In this document: one piece after another, positions 46,643-56,330 of the stretch
Layout: every line of letters begins with the position of its first letter
Position numbering within the stretch: the stretch's first letter is position 1
NCBI RefSeq assembly: GCF_001548395.1
Contig: NZ_AP017367.1
Coordinates: 657,001 to 721,000, forward strand
Source of the DNA: Leptolyngbya sp. O-77
GTDB lineage: Bacteria > Cyanobacteriota > Cyanobacteriia > Elainellales > Elainellaceae
DNA length: 64,000 bases
Direction: 5' to 3'
The notes under the pieces: generated by a model
Told to the model about the DNA's origin: nothing
The model's input: the letters and a program-made list of their open reading frames with translations, nothing else
Database searches by the model: none
Translations under genes and position numbers: made by a program

Positions 46643-48121
46643 GTGGGTATTCTCGATTTCTTGCTGGGGCTGCTCATTGGTTTGGGGCTACTGTGCTGGC
46701 AGCAGGTTCGCCAGCGTCAGCGCCTCACCCGACTGCTCCGGGAGCTGCGGGCCGCAGATGTAGAAACTTCTCCCTTTTCGGCTACGTCTCAGCTTGCCCT
46801 GACGGTAGCCCGCCAGCAGCGGATTCAGCAGCAGTTGGAGGCGGAGGTGTCTACCTACCGCTCTATCTTGGAGGCTGCGCCCGTTGGCTATCTGCATCTC
46901 GATGATGAAAACCGCTTGGTCTGGTGCAACCCCGAAGCGCGATCGCTCTTAGACCTCACCCCCGCGCCGCCGAACCAGTCCGAAGGTCCTCGCTTGCTGC
47001 TGGAACTGGTGCGCTCCTACGAGCTAGACGACCTCGTGGAGCAAGCCCGCAATTCCAAAACGCTATGCCAGAAAGACTGGGTGTTCTACCCCGTTAGTCC
47101 AGACGTGTTGCAGCTGACTCGCCAGCGCTCTTACGTGCTGCGGGGCTATGCAGTTCCCATGCCCAAGCAGCATGTCGGCGTGTTTTTGGAAAGCCGTCAA
47201 GAAGCGGTGCAGCTCAGGCAGCAGCTTGATCGCTGGGCTTCCGACGTCGCCCACGAGCTAAAAACCCCCCTCACCTCTATCCGACTGATTGCCGAAACAC
47301 TGCAAACTCGACTCGATCCAGCGCTGCGGGGCTGGGTCAATCGGCTAATTGGGGAATCTATTCGTCTCAGTGACCTGGTGCAAGACTTGCTAGACCTGGC
47401 GCTGATCGACCGCGAATCGTCTCAATGCCTGCATCTGAGACAGGTCAATCTGCCCGACCTGGTGCAGGCGGCCTGGCTCAATCTGGAGCCGTTGTCTCGC
47501 AAAAAGCAGGTGCAGTTGAGCTATCAGGGGCCCGAGTCTTTGCCAGTGCAGATCGATGAGGCCCGAATTTATCGCGTGCTGATGAACCTGCTAGACAACA
47601 GCATTAAATACAGTCCGCCCTGGGAAACGGTCACGGTGCGAATCAGCACAGGACTTGCAGAGGAATCTACTCACAGCAGTTCTGCAACCGGCGTTTGGCT
47701 GGAAGTGTTTGACGCAGGAACCGGATTTGCAGAGCAAGACTTGCCCCATGTGTTTGAGCGGTTCTATCGGGCCGACCCAGCGCGATCGCGCTTGCCGCCC
47801 AACCGCTCTGGCAGTCCCGGAGCGTCGAATGCATCTCATTCAAATCCATCTCATTCAAATTCATCTCATTCGAGTGAAGCCGAGCCATACCACCGCACCA
47901 GCAGTGGTCTGGGTCTGGCAATTGTTCGGCAAATTGTGGAAGCCCATCACGGTGTGGTGCTGGCCAGCAACCATCCAGAAACAGGTGGCGCGTGGTTGCG
48001 GATTTGGCTACCGCAGGACGGGCTAGAACCGGAGCCTCACAAGCAGCCACCGGCCGGGCTGGAAAGCAAGCTCTATGAAGAGCCAAAGGCTGATGTGGGT
48101 TCTGCAAGCCTATTGGAATAG
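46643..48121 (+). CDS. sphS: Phosphate-sensing-type histidine kinase (SphS-like)
   Basis: The N-terminus has one short hydrophobic segment (GILDFLLGLLIGLGLLCW), then a PAS domain (about 70-120, with GYLHLDDENRLVWCNPEA). The kinase core follows: the phospho-His in DVAHELKTPLTSI, the N box LMNLLDNSIKYS, G1 DAGTGF and G2 SGLGLAIVRQIV. This is the SphS layout. The GTG at 46643 is chosen for AAGGAT upstream and for the hydrophobic start. A Ser/His/Asn-rich insertion (about residues 395-412, repeated SHSN units) lies between the G1 and G2 boxes. Confidence 0.82.
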   Translation: MGILDFLLGLLIGLGLLCWQQVRQRQRLTRLLRELRAADVETSPFSATSQLALTVARQQRIQQQLEAEVSTYRSILEAAPVGYLHLDDENRLVWCNPEARSLLDLTPAPPNQSEGPRLLLELVRSYELDDLVEQARNSKTLCQKDWVFYPVSPDVLQLTRQRSYVLRGYAVPMPKQHVGVFLESRQEAVQLRQQLDRWASDVAHELKTPLTSIRLIAETLQTRLDPALRGWVNRLIGESIRLSDLVQDLLDLALIDRESSQCLHLRQVNLPDLVQAAWLNLEPLSRKKQVQLSYQGPESLPVQIDEARIYRVLMNLLDNSIKYSPPWETVTVRISTGLAEESTHSSSATGVWLEVFDAGTGFAEQDLPHVFERFYRADPARSRLPPNRSGSPGASNASHSNPSHSNSSHSSEAEPYHRTSSGLGLAIVRQIVEAHHGVVLASNHPETGGAWLRIWLPQDGLEPEPHKQPPAGLESKLYEEPKADVGSASLLE

Positions 48122-48169
48122 AGCAGATTGGAATAGAGCAGAATAGAGCCGTGCTGGGATCACGCTGGC

Positions 48170-48210
48170 AAGCCACTGAGCTTTAAGCCACTGAGCTTTA
48201 AGCCACTAAA
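48170..48210. repeat. 15-bp tandem repeat downstream of sphS
   Basis: AAGCCACTGAGCTTT occurs at 48170 and 48185, with a partial third copy at 48200. It lies in the 100-bp gap between the convergent sphS-like and msrB genes. Confidence 0.9.
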
Positions 48211-48221
48211 CCCTGATTCCA

Positions 48222-48719
48222 CTAAGCTGGAACAAACCTCAGCGCAACGCCATTCATGCAATAGCGAAGACCTGTGGGTGCTGGGCCATCGTCAAACACA
48301 TGCCCCAGGTGTCCCCCGCAGCGGCGACAGTGAACCTCTGTGCGGGTCATCAGAAAAGAATTGTCGATGCTTGTGCCGATCGCCCCTTGAATGGGTGCAG
48401 AGAAGCTGGGCCAGCCTGTGCCACTGTCATACTTTGTTTCGGAGCTAAACAGCGGCAGGTCGCAAGCCGCGCAAACATAGGTGCCGTTGCCATATTCCTT
48501 ATCTAGCGGGCTGCTGCCGGGATACTCGGTGCCGTGCTGCCGCAGCACGCGAAACTGTTCCGGTGTCAGAATGGCTCGCCACTCTGCCTCTGTTTTGGTG
48601 ATCTCGAACGTCGTACTGGCGATCGCCTCGCTTGCCCCCTGCTGTCCGGGCAAGTAGCGAGAAAGCCACGCTACCCCCAACACTGCCGTACTGATGCCTA
48701 AAAAGTATCGCTTCTTCAT
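48222..48719 (-). CDS. msrB: Peptide-methionine (R)-S-oxide reductase
   Basis: MsrB repairs methionine-R-sulfoxide. Motifs: CAACDLPLF and CRRCGGHLGHVF (two CxxC pairs for zinc), TGWPSF, and the catalytic Cys in RYCMNGVALRF. The N-terminal 30 residues (FLGISTAVLGVAWLSRYL) form a membrane anchor or signal peptide, so this copy probably acts in the periplasm or at a membrane. Length 165 residues fits MsrB with that extension. Confidence 0.95.
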   Translation of the reverse strand: MKKRYFLGISTAVLGVAWLSRYLPGQQGASEAIASTTFEITKTEAEWRAILTPEQFRVLRQHGTEYPGSSPLDKEYGNGTYVCAACDLPLFSSETKYDSGTGWPSFSAPIQGAIGTSIDNSFLMTRTEVHCRRCGGHLGHVFDDGPAPTGLRYCMNGVALRFVPA

Positions 48720-48939
48720 CGCTGCTTTATCGCTGTTCGGTAGTGGTTGTCAGGGTTTACCCAAAAGCGCTCATATAAGCCCTTTCCCGCAGGTTGATAA
48801 AACCGACGGGTAGAGCGCCTGAGACTGATGAGAACTATGATGAGGGATCGCCTGAACGCACCTTGAACACCCGGTGAGAAGCGTCTGAAAAGCTGCTGAG
48901 AATCTTCTCAAATGCCAGATCTCATTCGAGCGCCCCAGG

Positions 48940-49242
48940 CTATTGCTCTTGCATCAGGCGCAGATAGTTTTGCTGAAGCTGGAAGTGGTTTGCCGACAGG
49001 TTTTCGGTTAGGTCGCGCTCTACGTCACAAATCTGCTGCCAAAACGCGGCCGATCGCCGCCCTGCCACTGCCTCTCGCCACAACATTTCCAGCAGATTAG
49101 CCATTGCCGGGTTTACCTGGGCAATTTGGACTTTCAGTTGGTCAAACGCATCATTGGCCGCTGCATGAGTTTGTAGATCTTGCAGCAGGGCAATGCATTC
49201 CGCCAAGGCTTGCGTCATCGAGTCGGAAGAAGCATGAGTCAT
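48940..49242 (-). CDS. Small conserved helical protein of unknown function
   Basis: A 100-residue, all-helical, soluble protein. Conserved-looking segments are ALAECIALLQDLQTHAAANDAF and LLEMLWREAVAGRRSAAFWQQ. No domain is recognised. It is transcribed away from trpS and could be a cyanobacterial conserved hypothetical gene. Confidence 0.6.
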   Translation of the reverse strand: MTHASSDSMTQALAECIALLQDLQTHAAANDAFDQLKVQIAQVNPAMANLLEMLWREAVAGRRSAAFWQQICDVERDLTENLSANHFQLQQNYLRLMQEQ

Positions 49243-49470
49243 GGGGGCTGTGAATTATTGCTTACGAGTTTTACAATTTCGTAACATTTACTTCATTATG
49301 GGGGTGGGCAATCGGGATTCGCAACCCGCAGATTTTTCAGGTTTGCCCATCCGCACGACAGCTACATCCCAAAACGCTATTTGGGTTATGGTTGAAAACA
49401 CGCGGGTATAACGCTTTCTTAGGCTTCCGCCGTCCTTATTGTCAAGATACTTTCATCAGCAAACAGCTTC

Positions 49471-50481
49471 ATGGGCAAGCAGCGCGTTCTCTCTGGCATT
49501 CAGCCAACTGGTGAGTTGCACTTGGGCAACTACCTCGGTGCCATTCGCAACTGGGTCGAAATTCAGGAAGACTACGACAGCTATCTATTTATGGCGGATT
49601 TGCACGCCATTACTGTGCCCCACGATCCTACACGACTGGCCGAAAGCACCTACAAAGTCGCCGCCTCTTACCTCGCCAGCGGCATTAGCCTGGAACACGC
49701 CACCATCTTTGTGCAGTCTCATGTGCCCGCCCACGCAGAGTTGGCCTGGCTGTTGATGTGCATTACGCCGCTGAACTGGCTGGAAGACATGATCCAGTTC
49801 AAGGAAAAGGCCGTGAAACAGGGCGAAAACGTCGGCGCAGGCCTGCTCAGCTATCCCGTGCTGCAAGCGGCAGACATTCTGCTGTACGAACCCGACAAAG
49901 TACCCGTCGGCGAAGACCAAAAGCAGCATCTGGAACTTACCCGCGACATTGCCGCCCGACTCAACTACCAGTTTGGCAGCGAAGACGCGCCAGTCCTGAA
50001 GTTGCCCACGCCGATGATTCGCGCTGAGGGCGCACGGGTGATGAGCCTGACCGACGGCACGAAAAAGATGTCAAAATCTGACCCGTCAGAGTTGAGCCGA
50101 ATTAACCTGCTGGATTCGCCCGAGGAGATTCAGCGCAAGATCAAGCGCTGCAAAACTGACCCAATTCGCGGACTGGAGTTTGACAATCCTGAACGCCCGG
50201 AATGCACAAACCTGCTGACGCTTTACATGATCCTCTCGGGTAAGACGAAGGACGAAGTGGCGAAGGAATGTGCCGAGATGGGCTGGGGGCAGTTCAAACC
50301 GCTGCTGACGGAGGTCATGATTTCTGCGCTGAAGCCGATTCAGGATCGCTATCACGAGATTATGGGCGAACCGGGCTATTTGCAGCAGGTTTTGCATGAG
50401 GGCAAAGAAAAGGCAGAGGCGATCGCCAACATCACGCTAACTAAAGTGAAAAAGGCGCTGGGATACGCTTTGCCCGTTTGA
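49471..50481 (+). CDS. trpS: Tryptophan--tRNA ligase
   Basis: A class I aminoacyl-tRNA synthetase charging tRNA-Trp. The HIGH-type motif is in GIQPTGELHLGNYLGAI and the KMSKS motif in GTKKMSKSDPS. Other family blocks: LTRDIAARLN and PVGEDQKQHLEL. Length 336 residues is normal. The start at 49471 lies just after a short AT-rich spacer. Confidence 0.97.
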   Translation: MGKQRVLSGIQPTGELHLGNYLGAIRNWVEIQEDYDSYLFMADLHAITVPHDPTRLAESTYKVAASYLASGISLEHATIFVQSHVPAHAELAWLLMCITPLNWLEDMIQFKEKAVKQGENVGAGLLSYPVLQAADILLYEPDKVPVGEDQKQHLELTRDIAARLNYQFGSEDAPVLKLPTPMIRAEGARVMSLTDGTKKMSKSDPSELSRINLLDSPEEIQRKIKRCKTDPIRGLEFDNPERPECTNLLTLYMILSGKTKDEVAKECAEMGWGQFKPLLTEVMISALKPIQDRYHEIMGEPGYLQQVLHEGKEKAEAIANITLTKVKKALGYALPV

Positions 50482-50603
50482 AGGGGTCAGGGAGATTGCT
50501 CCGCAGCGCTTGCGCGAACAGGGGTCGGGCTATGAATCTTGATCATCCTTAGCTAAATTGCCCCTGAAATCTCGATGCCCCAAGTTATTAGAATCTGCTG
50601 ATT

Positions 50604-51551
50604 ATGGTTACCTCTTCATCCCTGCCTGCTGAACCCCGATCTCTGGCTCCTTCAACCCGCCTGCAAGCGGCTGCCGGGTCTGGCGAATTTTTGATCACTG
50701 CTGAGGTGATGCCGCCGAAAGGCTGCGACCCAACACACATGCTGCAAATGGCGCATTTGCTCAAGGACTGGGTGCATGGGGTCAACATTACCGATGGCAG
50801 TCGGGCGGTGCTGCGGATGTCGTCGCTGGTGGCGGCGGCGCTGCTGCTGCGGGAGGGCATCGAGCCGATTTATCAGGTGGCCTGCCGCGATCGCAATCGA
50901 ATTGGGCTACAGGCAGACCTGATGGGGGCGCAGGCGCTGGGCATTCGCAATGTGCTGGCGCTGACAGGCGACCCGATCAAGGCGGGCGATCATCCCGATG
51001 CCAAGCCCGTGTTTGACCTGGAATCGGTGCGGCTGCTGCGATTGATCGGCAACCTGAATGCGGGGCTGGATATTAATGAGAAGCAGCTGACGGATGGGGC
51101 GACCAGCTTTTTTGCTGGGGCAGCGGTCGATCCGCAGTGCCCAAGCTGGTCGGGACTCCAGCGCCGATTTGAGCGGAAGGTCGAGGCGGGGGCACAGTTT
51201 TTCCAGAGTCAGTTGATTACTGATTTTGACCGTCTGGACAAGTTCATGCACCAGATTGCGGCCAACTGCAACCGACCGATTCTGGCAGGCATTTTTTTGC
51301 TGAAGTCTGCCAAAAACGCCCAGTTTATTAACAAAAACGTGCCCGGTGCCCAGATTCCCCAACACATTATCGATCGCCTGGAAAAAGCACCCCATCCGCT
51401 AGAAGAAGGCGTGGCGATCGCCGCTGAGCAGGTGCAGATGGCGCGGCAACTCTGCCAAGGCGTTCACATGATGGCGGTGAAGCGGGAAGACCTAATTCCA
51501 GAGATTTTGGCGCGGGCGGGATTGGGAAAAGTATCAGCGGTCAAAAGTTAG
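50604..51551 (+). CDS. metF: Methylenetetrahydrofolate reductase
   Basis: MetF reduces 5,10-methylene-THF to 5-methyl-THF, the methyl donor used by MetH. A 315-residue TIM-barrel FAD enzyme with AEVMPPKGCDPTH, VNITDGSRAVLRMSS, ALTGDPIKAGDHP, FFAGAAVDP and FFQSQLITDFDRL. The residues after the first strand (Glu in AEVMPPKG) match the catalytic Glu region. It converges with the resolvase-like gene 6 bp away. Confidence 0.92.
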   Translation: MVTSSSLPAEPRSLAPSTRLQAAAGSGEFLITAEVMPPKGCDPTHMLQMAHLLKDWVHGVNITDGSRAVLRMSSLVAAALLLREGIEPIYQVACRDRNRIGLQADLMGAQALGIRNVLALTGDPIKAGDHPDAKPVFDLESVRLLRLIGNLNAGLDINEKQLTDGATSFFAGAAVDPQCPSWSGLQRRFERKVEAGAQFFQSQLITDFDRLDKFMHQIAANCNRPILAGIFLLKSAKNAQFINKNVPGAQIPQHIIDRLEKAPHPLEEGVAIAAEQVQMARQLCQGVHMMAVKREDLIPEILARAGLGKVSAVKS

Positions 51552-51557
51552 GCCGCT

Positions 51558-52949
51558 CTAGCAAAAAATACCAGCCTTACCTGCCATGCTTCTCCCCTCG
51601 CGCTCCAGCACGATTTGCCGCAGAAATTCGCGGAAATAGGCACGGCGCTCAGACTCCGATAGGTCGAGCCAGAACTGCGGCAGGGAGATGACCTGGGCGA
51701 TCGCCCTCAGGTTTGCCGGGGGCAATTGGTCAATTTGGGTTTGCAGGCGGGCAATTTCAGTTCGCAGCGTATAGGCGCGGAGGTCAGCCGTTTGCTGATC
51801 TAGAATACCCTGCTGCACCAGATCGGGCAGTTGAACCAGCCAGGTTTGGCGCGTGTGGATCTGGGCGGCGATCGCCCGCTGCATCTGCTCCACATCGGGC
51901 AGGGGGGTGCTTGAAACTAAGCGCGGCAGGTCGGCGCAAATGCGCTCGAAGGTGGCGTGCAGCACAGACTCGTAGGCGATCGCCCCACATTTTTTAGCGC
52001 GGGGACAGGCCGCAGGGCGCAGGTAGAGATAACTCCGCGACTGGCGGGGGCGCGTCACGCTGCACACCCGCAAAGCCGACTGGCACTCGCCGCAAGTGAC
52101 CAGCCCAGAGAGCGATCGCGGCGCACTGGCAGCGCGGGGCGGCAGCTTCCGGTTTCGCCGCAAAATACGATCGACTTGGGCGGCTTCGGCGCGGGGCAAA
52201 ATGGCGGGATGCGTGTCGGGCACGATATCGCCCGTGTGGTATTCCAGATCGCCGCGATAGACCGGGCTGGTGAGCCATCGTTTGCCGGTCGAGCTAGAGA
52301 TTTTCTTATTGTATTTTTGCTGCAAATAGCGAATGCTACCCCGCAGCGAACCATAGAGCAAAAAATGGTCAAAGAAATCCTTGACGACCGGAGCCGTGGT
52401 TCGATCCAGCACGTAGCGATCTTTGCCGCGCCGATAGCCGTAGGGCGCTTTTCCTGGCGGCGGCTGGGCGCGGATACGGTTGCGGGCGTGTCCCTGCTGA
52501 ATGCGCTGGCGATGCTGAGCAGACTGGAGCGTCTGAAACTGTTGCAAAAGCTCCGCAGGTGAAGGGGCTGGAGTCTGGGGATCAGCGCCCGCAATTCGCA
52601 GCGGAATATGCAGTGCCTCTAGCTCAGCTAGGCGATCGCCCACCTCTGCTACAGAATCGCCCAGATCGGCCAATTGGCGAACCAATACTGCTGCTGGCAG
52701 TTCCTGCTGACAATCCTGCAAAAGCTGCTGCCACTGCGGTCGATGGGCAATGCCAGGAGGCTGTCTGGTTTCACGGCTATTCGCCGCCGCACCTGTTGCA
52801 GCATCTAATTCTGCATAATCCTGGTAGACTCTATCTGCGATCGCCCACCACGCAGCCTCCTCAGCCGAACCCTTAAAGGAACCCTGAAGTGATGCATTCG
52901 GTACAGTCTCACACCGCAGATCAACGTAAGAATAAGCGATGATTTTCAT
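51558..52949 (-). CDS. Serine-recombinase-family protein with degenerate catalytic domain
   Basis: A 463-residue protein with the large-serine-recombinase layout. The N-terminal resolvase-type domain (1-125) should begin YxRxS, but reads AYSYVDLR, so the catalytic Ser is Asp and the Arg is Tyr. The usual downstream RLxR is also replaced (VRQLADLGDS). The recombinase domain (about 150-260, GKAPYGYRRGKDRYVLD) and the zinc ribbon (CGECQSALRVC and CPRAKKCG) are kept. Recombination activity is therefore doubtful. It is divergent from ppc with 63 bp between starts. Confidence 0.75.
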   Translation of the reverse strand: MKIIAYSYVDLRCETVPNASLQGSFKGSAEEAAWWAIADRVYQDYAELDAATGAAANSRETRQPPGIAHRPQWQQLLQDCQQELPAAVLVRQLADLGDSVAEVGDRLAELEALHIPLRIAGADPQTPAPSPAELLQQFQTLQSAQHRQRIQQGHARNRIRAQPPPGKAPYGYRRGKDRYVLDRTTAPVVKDFFDHFLLYGSLRGSIRYLQQKYNKKISSSTGKRWLTSPVYRGDLEYHTGDIVPDTHPAILPRAEAAQVDRILRRNRKLPPRAASAPRSLSGLVTCGECQSALRVCSVTRPRQSRSYLYLRPAACPRAKKCGAIAYESVLHATFERICADLPRLVSSTPLPDVEQMQRAIAAQIHTRQTWLVQLPDLVQQGILDQQTADLRAYTLRTEIARLQTQIDQLPPANLRAIAQVISLPQFWLDLSESERRAYFREFLRQIVLEREGRSMAGKAGIFC

Positions 52950-53012
52950 GGTGTTTTTCCTAGCACCATTAAAAACCTCTAAAATTATCGAATAATCCAG
53001 CCAGGACACGCC

Positions 53013-56000
53013 ATGAGTTCCATCCTCCACTCGTCGGATGATGCCTTCAGCACCGGCACCGCCACAGAAGATCGAGACGATCAGCCTCTTTCAGCTACGG
53101 ATCTGTTTCTTCGCCATCGGCTGAAGCTAGTTGAAGAACTGTGGGAGTCAGTGCTTCAGCAAGAGTGTGGGCAGCAGTTGGTAGACCTATTGCAGCAACT
53201 GCGCTTGGTCTGCTCCCCTGAAGGACAAGCCCCCGAAGAGGGGGAGGCGATCGCCTTAGCGGTCATCGAGAAGCTTGATTTAAACGACGCAATTCGTGCC
53301 GCCCGTGCTTTTGCCCTTTATTTTCAGCTGATCAATATCGTCGAACAGCACTACGAACAGCGTGGACAGCAGCAGCAATATCGCGCCTCCTACGACGTAG
53401 CCACAGCCTCCGACGACAAGCAAAACGGCTCCGACACCCAAACTGCCGGACTCAGTGCTGATATGCTAGAGCGCAGCCTGCGAGAAGAAACCGCACTGCG
53501 CCGAGAAATGAGTACGTTTCGGGGTCTGTTTCCCAAGCTGGCCAACCTTAACGTGCCGCCACGCCAAATCCAAAACCTGATCGACAACCTTGACATTCGC
53601 CTCGTCTTCACTGCCCACCCCACAGAAATCGTCCGCCACACCATCCGCGACAAACAGCGCCGCATCGCCAAAATCCTGCGCCAGCTCGACACTGCCGAAG
53701 ACAGTATGCGGATGCTGGGGCTGACTTCTTCCTGGGAAACGGAAACCCTGCGAGAACAGTTGACCGAAGAAATTCGCCTGTGGTGGCGCACCGACGAGTT
53801 GCACCAGTTCAAACCAACGGTGCTAGATGAAGTAGACTACGCGCTGCACTACTTCCAAGAAGTCCTGTTTGATGTGATTCCGCACCTTTACTACCGCTTC
53901 CGTTCGGCGCTAAAGGCCACCTTTCCAGGGTTGCATCCGCCCCGCTACAACTTCTGCAAGTTTGGCTCCTGGGTCGGGTCTGACCGCGACGGCAACCCGT
54001 CCGTCACCCCGGAAATCACCTGGAAAACCGCCTGCTATCAGCGCAATCTGGTGCTGGCGAAATACATCCAGTCGGTGAAGCACTTGATCAACCTGCTGAG
54101 CCTGTCGCTGCACTGGAGCGATGTCTTGCCCGACCTGCTAGAGTCGCTAGAGCAAGACCAGGCGCAAATGCCTGAAGTCTATGAGCAGCTTGCCATCCGC
54201 TATCGACAGGAACCCTATCGCCTGAAGCTGAGCTACATCCAAAAGCGGCTGGAAAACACCTGCGAACGCAGCCGCAAGCTCTACAACGGCGACTATTTCA
54301 ACGACGAGTCTCCGGACTACAACCCGGCGACGCTCTATCGCTCCGGTGACGAGTTTCTGGCAGATCTACAGTTGATTCGCAGGAATCTTGAGGAAACGGG
54401 GCTAACCTGCCGTGATTTAGAGAATTTGATTTGTCAGGTGGAAATTTACGGCTTTAACCTGGCGCATCTGGACATTCGCCAGGAGAGCGGTCGCCACTCG
54501 GATGCGATCGCCGAAATCGCGGAATACCTGCAAATTCTGCCCAAGTCTTACCACGAGATGACGGAGGAGGAGCGATCGCACTGGCTGGCCACCGAGCTAA
54601 AAACCCGTCGCCCGCTAATCCCGTCGGAACTGCCTTTCTCCGAAAAAACCTGCGAAACCATCCAAACCTTCCGCATGGTTCGCAAGCTGCATCAAGAGTT
54701 TGGCCCCGCGATTTGCCAGACCTACGTCATCAGCATGAGCCACCACGCCAGCGACCTGCTGGAAGTGCTGCTCCTGGCAAAAGAGGCAGGCATCTACGAC
54801 CCCGCCACGGGCAGCGGCGCAATCAACGTAGTGCCGCTGTTTGAAACGGTAGAAGACCTGCTCCGCGCTCCGGCAGTGATGAAGGAGCTATTTGAGCTGC
54901 CGCTCTATCGGGCATATCTGTCGGGCGGCTATGCCGAGCGCCAGCAAGAAGAGACAGGGCAAAAGGTGGATATTGCAGGCTCCAGGAGTACGCTGCCGCA
55001 GCGAGCCTCACTCCAGGAAATCATGCTGGGCTATTCCGACAGTAATAAAGACTCCGGCTTCCTCAGCAGCAATTGGGAAATCCACAAGGCCCAGCAGTCG
55101 TTGCAAGCGATGGCCGAAACCTACGGTATCTCCCTCCGGATCTTCCACGGGCGCGGCGGTTCCGTGGGGCGCGGCGGTGGGCCGGCCTATGAAGCGATTC
55201 TGGCTCAGCCGGGTCGCAGCATCGACGGCCGCATCAAAATTACAGAACAAGGCGAGGTGTTGGCCTCGAAATATAACCTGCCGGAACTGGCGCTGTATAA
55301 CCTAGAAACCATCACGGCGGCGGTGGTGCAGGCGAGCCTGCTGCGAAACGGGTTCGACGATATCCAGCCGTGGCACGAAATTATGGAGGAACTGGCGACG
55401 CGATCGCGCTCCCACTACCGCTCCTTGATCTACGAACAGCCGGATTTTGTTGATTTCTTCCACCAGGTCACGCCGATTGAAGAAATCAGCCAGCTTCAAA
55501 TTAGCTCCCGGCCCGCTCGGCGCGGCGGAAAAAAAGACCTGGGCAGCCTGCGGGCCATTCCCTGGGTGTTTAGCTGGACGCAGACGCGCTTCCTGCTGCC
55601 CTCCTGGTATGGCGTGGGCACGGCGATTAACGAATTCCTGCAAGAGGAGCCAGAGGAAAACCTGAAGCTGTTGCGCTACTTCTATTACAAGTGGCCCTTC
55701 TTTAAGATGGTGATTTCCAAATGCGAAATGACCCTTTCAAAGGTAGACTTGCAGATTGCTAACCATTACGTTCAGCAGTTGTCGCAGCCCGAAGATCGGG
55801 AGCGCTTCGAGCGGCTATTTGAGCAAATCCGCGACGAATATCATCTGACGAAGGGGCTAGTGCTGGCGATCGCCGGCCATGAGCGCCTGCTCGATGGCGA
55901 CCCCGACCTCCAGCGCTCGGTGCAACTCCGCAACAGCACAATCGTGCCCCTTGGCTTCCTGCAAGTCTCCCTGCTGAAGCGCTTGCGCCAGCACAAGACC

Positions 56001-56108
56001 AGCGCCGCCTCTGGCGTAATCCGTTCGCGCTATAGCCGGGGCGAACTGCTGCGCGGCGCACTGCTCACCATCAACGGCATCGCCGCCGGAATGCGAAACA
56101 CAGGCTGA
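53013..56108 (+). CDS. ppc: Phosphoenolpyruvate carboxylase
   Basis: Converts PEP and bicarbonate to oxaloacetate, an anaplerotic step in cyanobacteria. Catalytic landmarks: VFTAHPTEIVRHTIRDKQ, ESGRHSD, the glycine-rich FHGRGGSVGRGGGPAYEAI and the conserved C-terminal MRNTG. Length 1031 residues is normal for cyanobacteria. A 12-bp inverted repeat follows the stop. Confidence 0.98.
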   Translation: MSSILHSSDDAFSTGTATEDRDDQPLSATDLFLRHRLKLVEELWESVLQQECGQQLVDLLQQLRLVCSPEGQAPEEGEAIALAVIEKLDLNDAIRAARAFALYFQLINIVEQHYEQRGQQQQYRASYDVATASDDKQNGSDTQTAGLSADMLERSLREETALRREMSTFRGLFPKLANLNVPPRQIQNLIDNLDIRLVFTAHPTEIVRHTIRDKQRRIAKILRQLDTAEDSMRMLGLTSSWETETLREQLTEEIRLWWRTDELHQFKPTVLDEVDYALHYFQEVLFDVIPHLYYRFRSALKATFPGLHPPRYNFCKFGSWVGSDRDGNPSVTPEITWKTACYQRNLVLAKYIQSVKHLINLLSLSLHWSDVLPDLLESLEQDQAQMPEVYEQLAIRYRQEPYRLKLSYIQKRLENTCERSRKLYNGDYFNDESPDYNPATLYRSGDEFLADLQLIRRNLEETGLTCRDLENLICQVEIYGFNLAHLDIRQESGRHSDAIAEIAEYLQILPKSYHEMTEEERSHWLATELKTRRPLIPSELPFSEKTCETIQTFRMVRKLHQEFGPAICQTYVISMSHHASDLLEVLLLAKEAGIYDPATGSGAINVVPLFETVEDLLRAPAVMKELFELPLYRAYLSGGYAERQQEETGQKVDIAGSRSTLPQRASLQEIMLGYSDSNKDSGFLSSNWEIHKAQQSLQAMAETYGISLRIFHGRGGSVGRGGGPAYEAILAQPGRSIDGRIKITEQGEVLASKYNLPELALYNLETITAAVVQASLLRNGFDDIQPWHEIMEELATRSRSHYRSLIYEQPDFVDFFHQVTPIEEISQLQISSRPARRGGKKDLGSLRAIPWVFSWTQTRFLLPSWYGVGTAINEFLQEEPEENLKLLRYFYYKWPFFKMVISKCEMTLSKVDLQIANHYVQQLSQPEDRERFERLFEQIRDEYHLTKGLVLAIAGHERLLDGDPDLQRSVQLRNSTIVPLGFLQVSLLKRLRQHKTSAASGVIRSRYSRGELLRGALLTINGIAAGMRNTG

Positions 56109-56130
56109 AGAAACATCGGCAAGCTGAATT

Positions 56131-56167
56131 GTTGACGTTTCGTGCGCGGCTGACCCGAAACGTCAAC
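56131..56167. terminator. 12-bp inverted repeat after ppc
   Basis: GTTGACGTTTCG (56131-56142) and CGAAACGTCAAC (56156-56167) are perfect arms with a 13-base loop, 22 bp after the ppc stop. Position fits a terminator, but there is no following T run. Confidence 0.55.
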
Positions 56168-56330
56168 GATTGGTGGGTAGACACGAATGGTGCAGAGTGC
56201 TGTTAGGCGTACCCATAACTCACCGTGCCGAAAACTCACGGAGCCGAAAAGTATTGATGCGTTACGCTGGCGCTGACGGGCTCTACCAAGCTGCAAACTA
56301 AAACGCAAACTAAAACCAGGGACTACCGGA

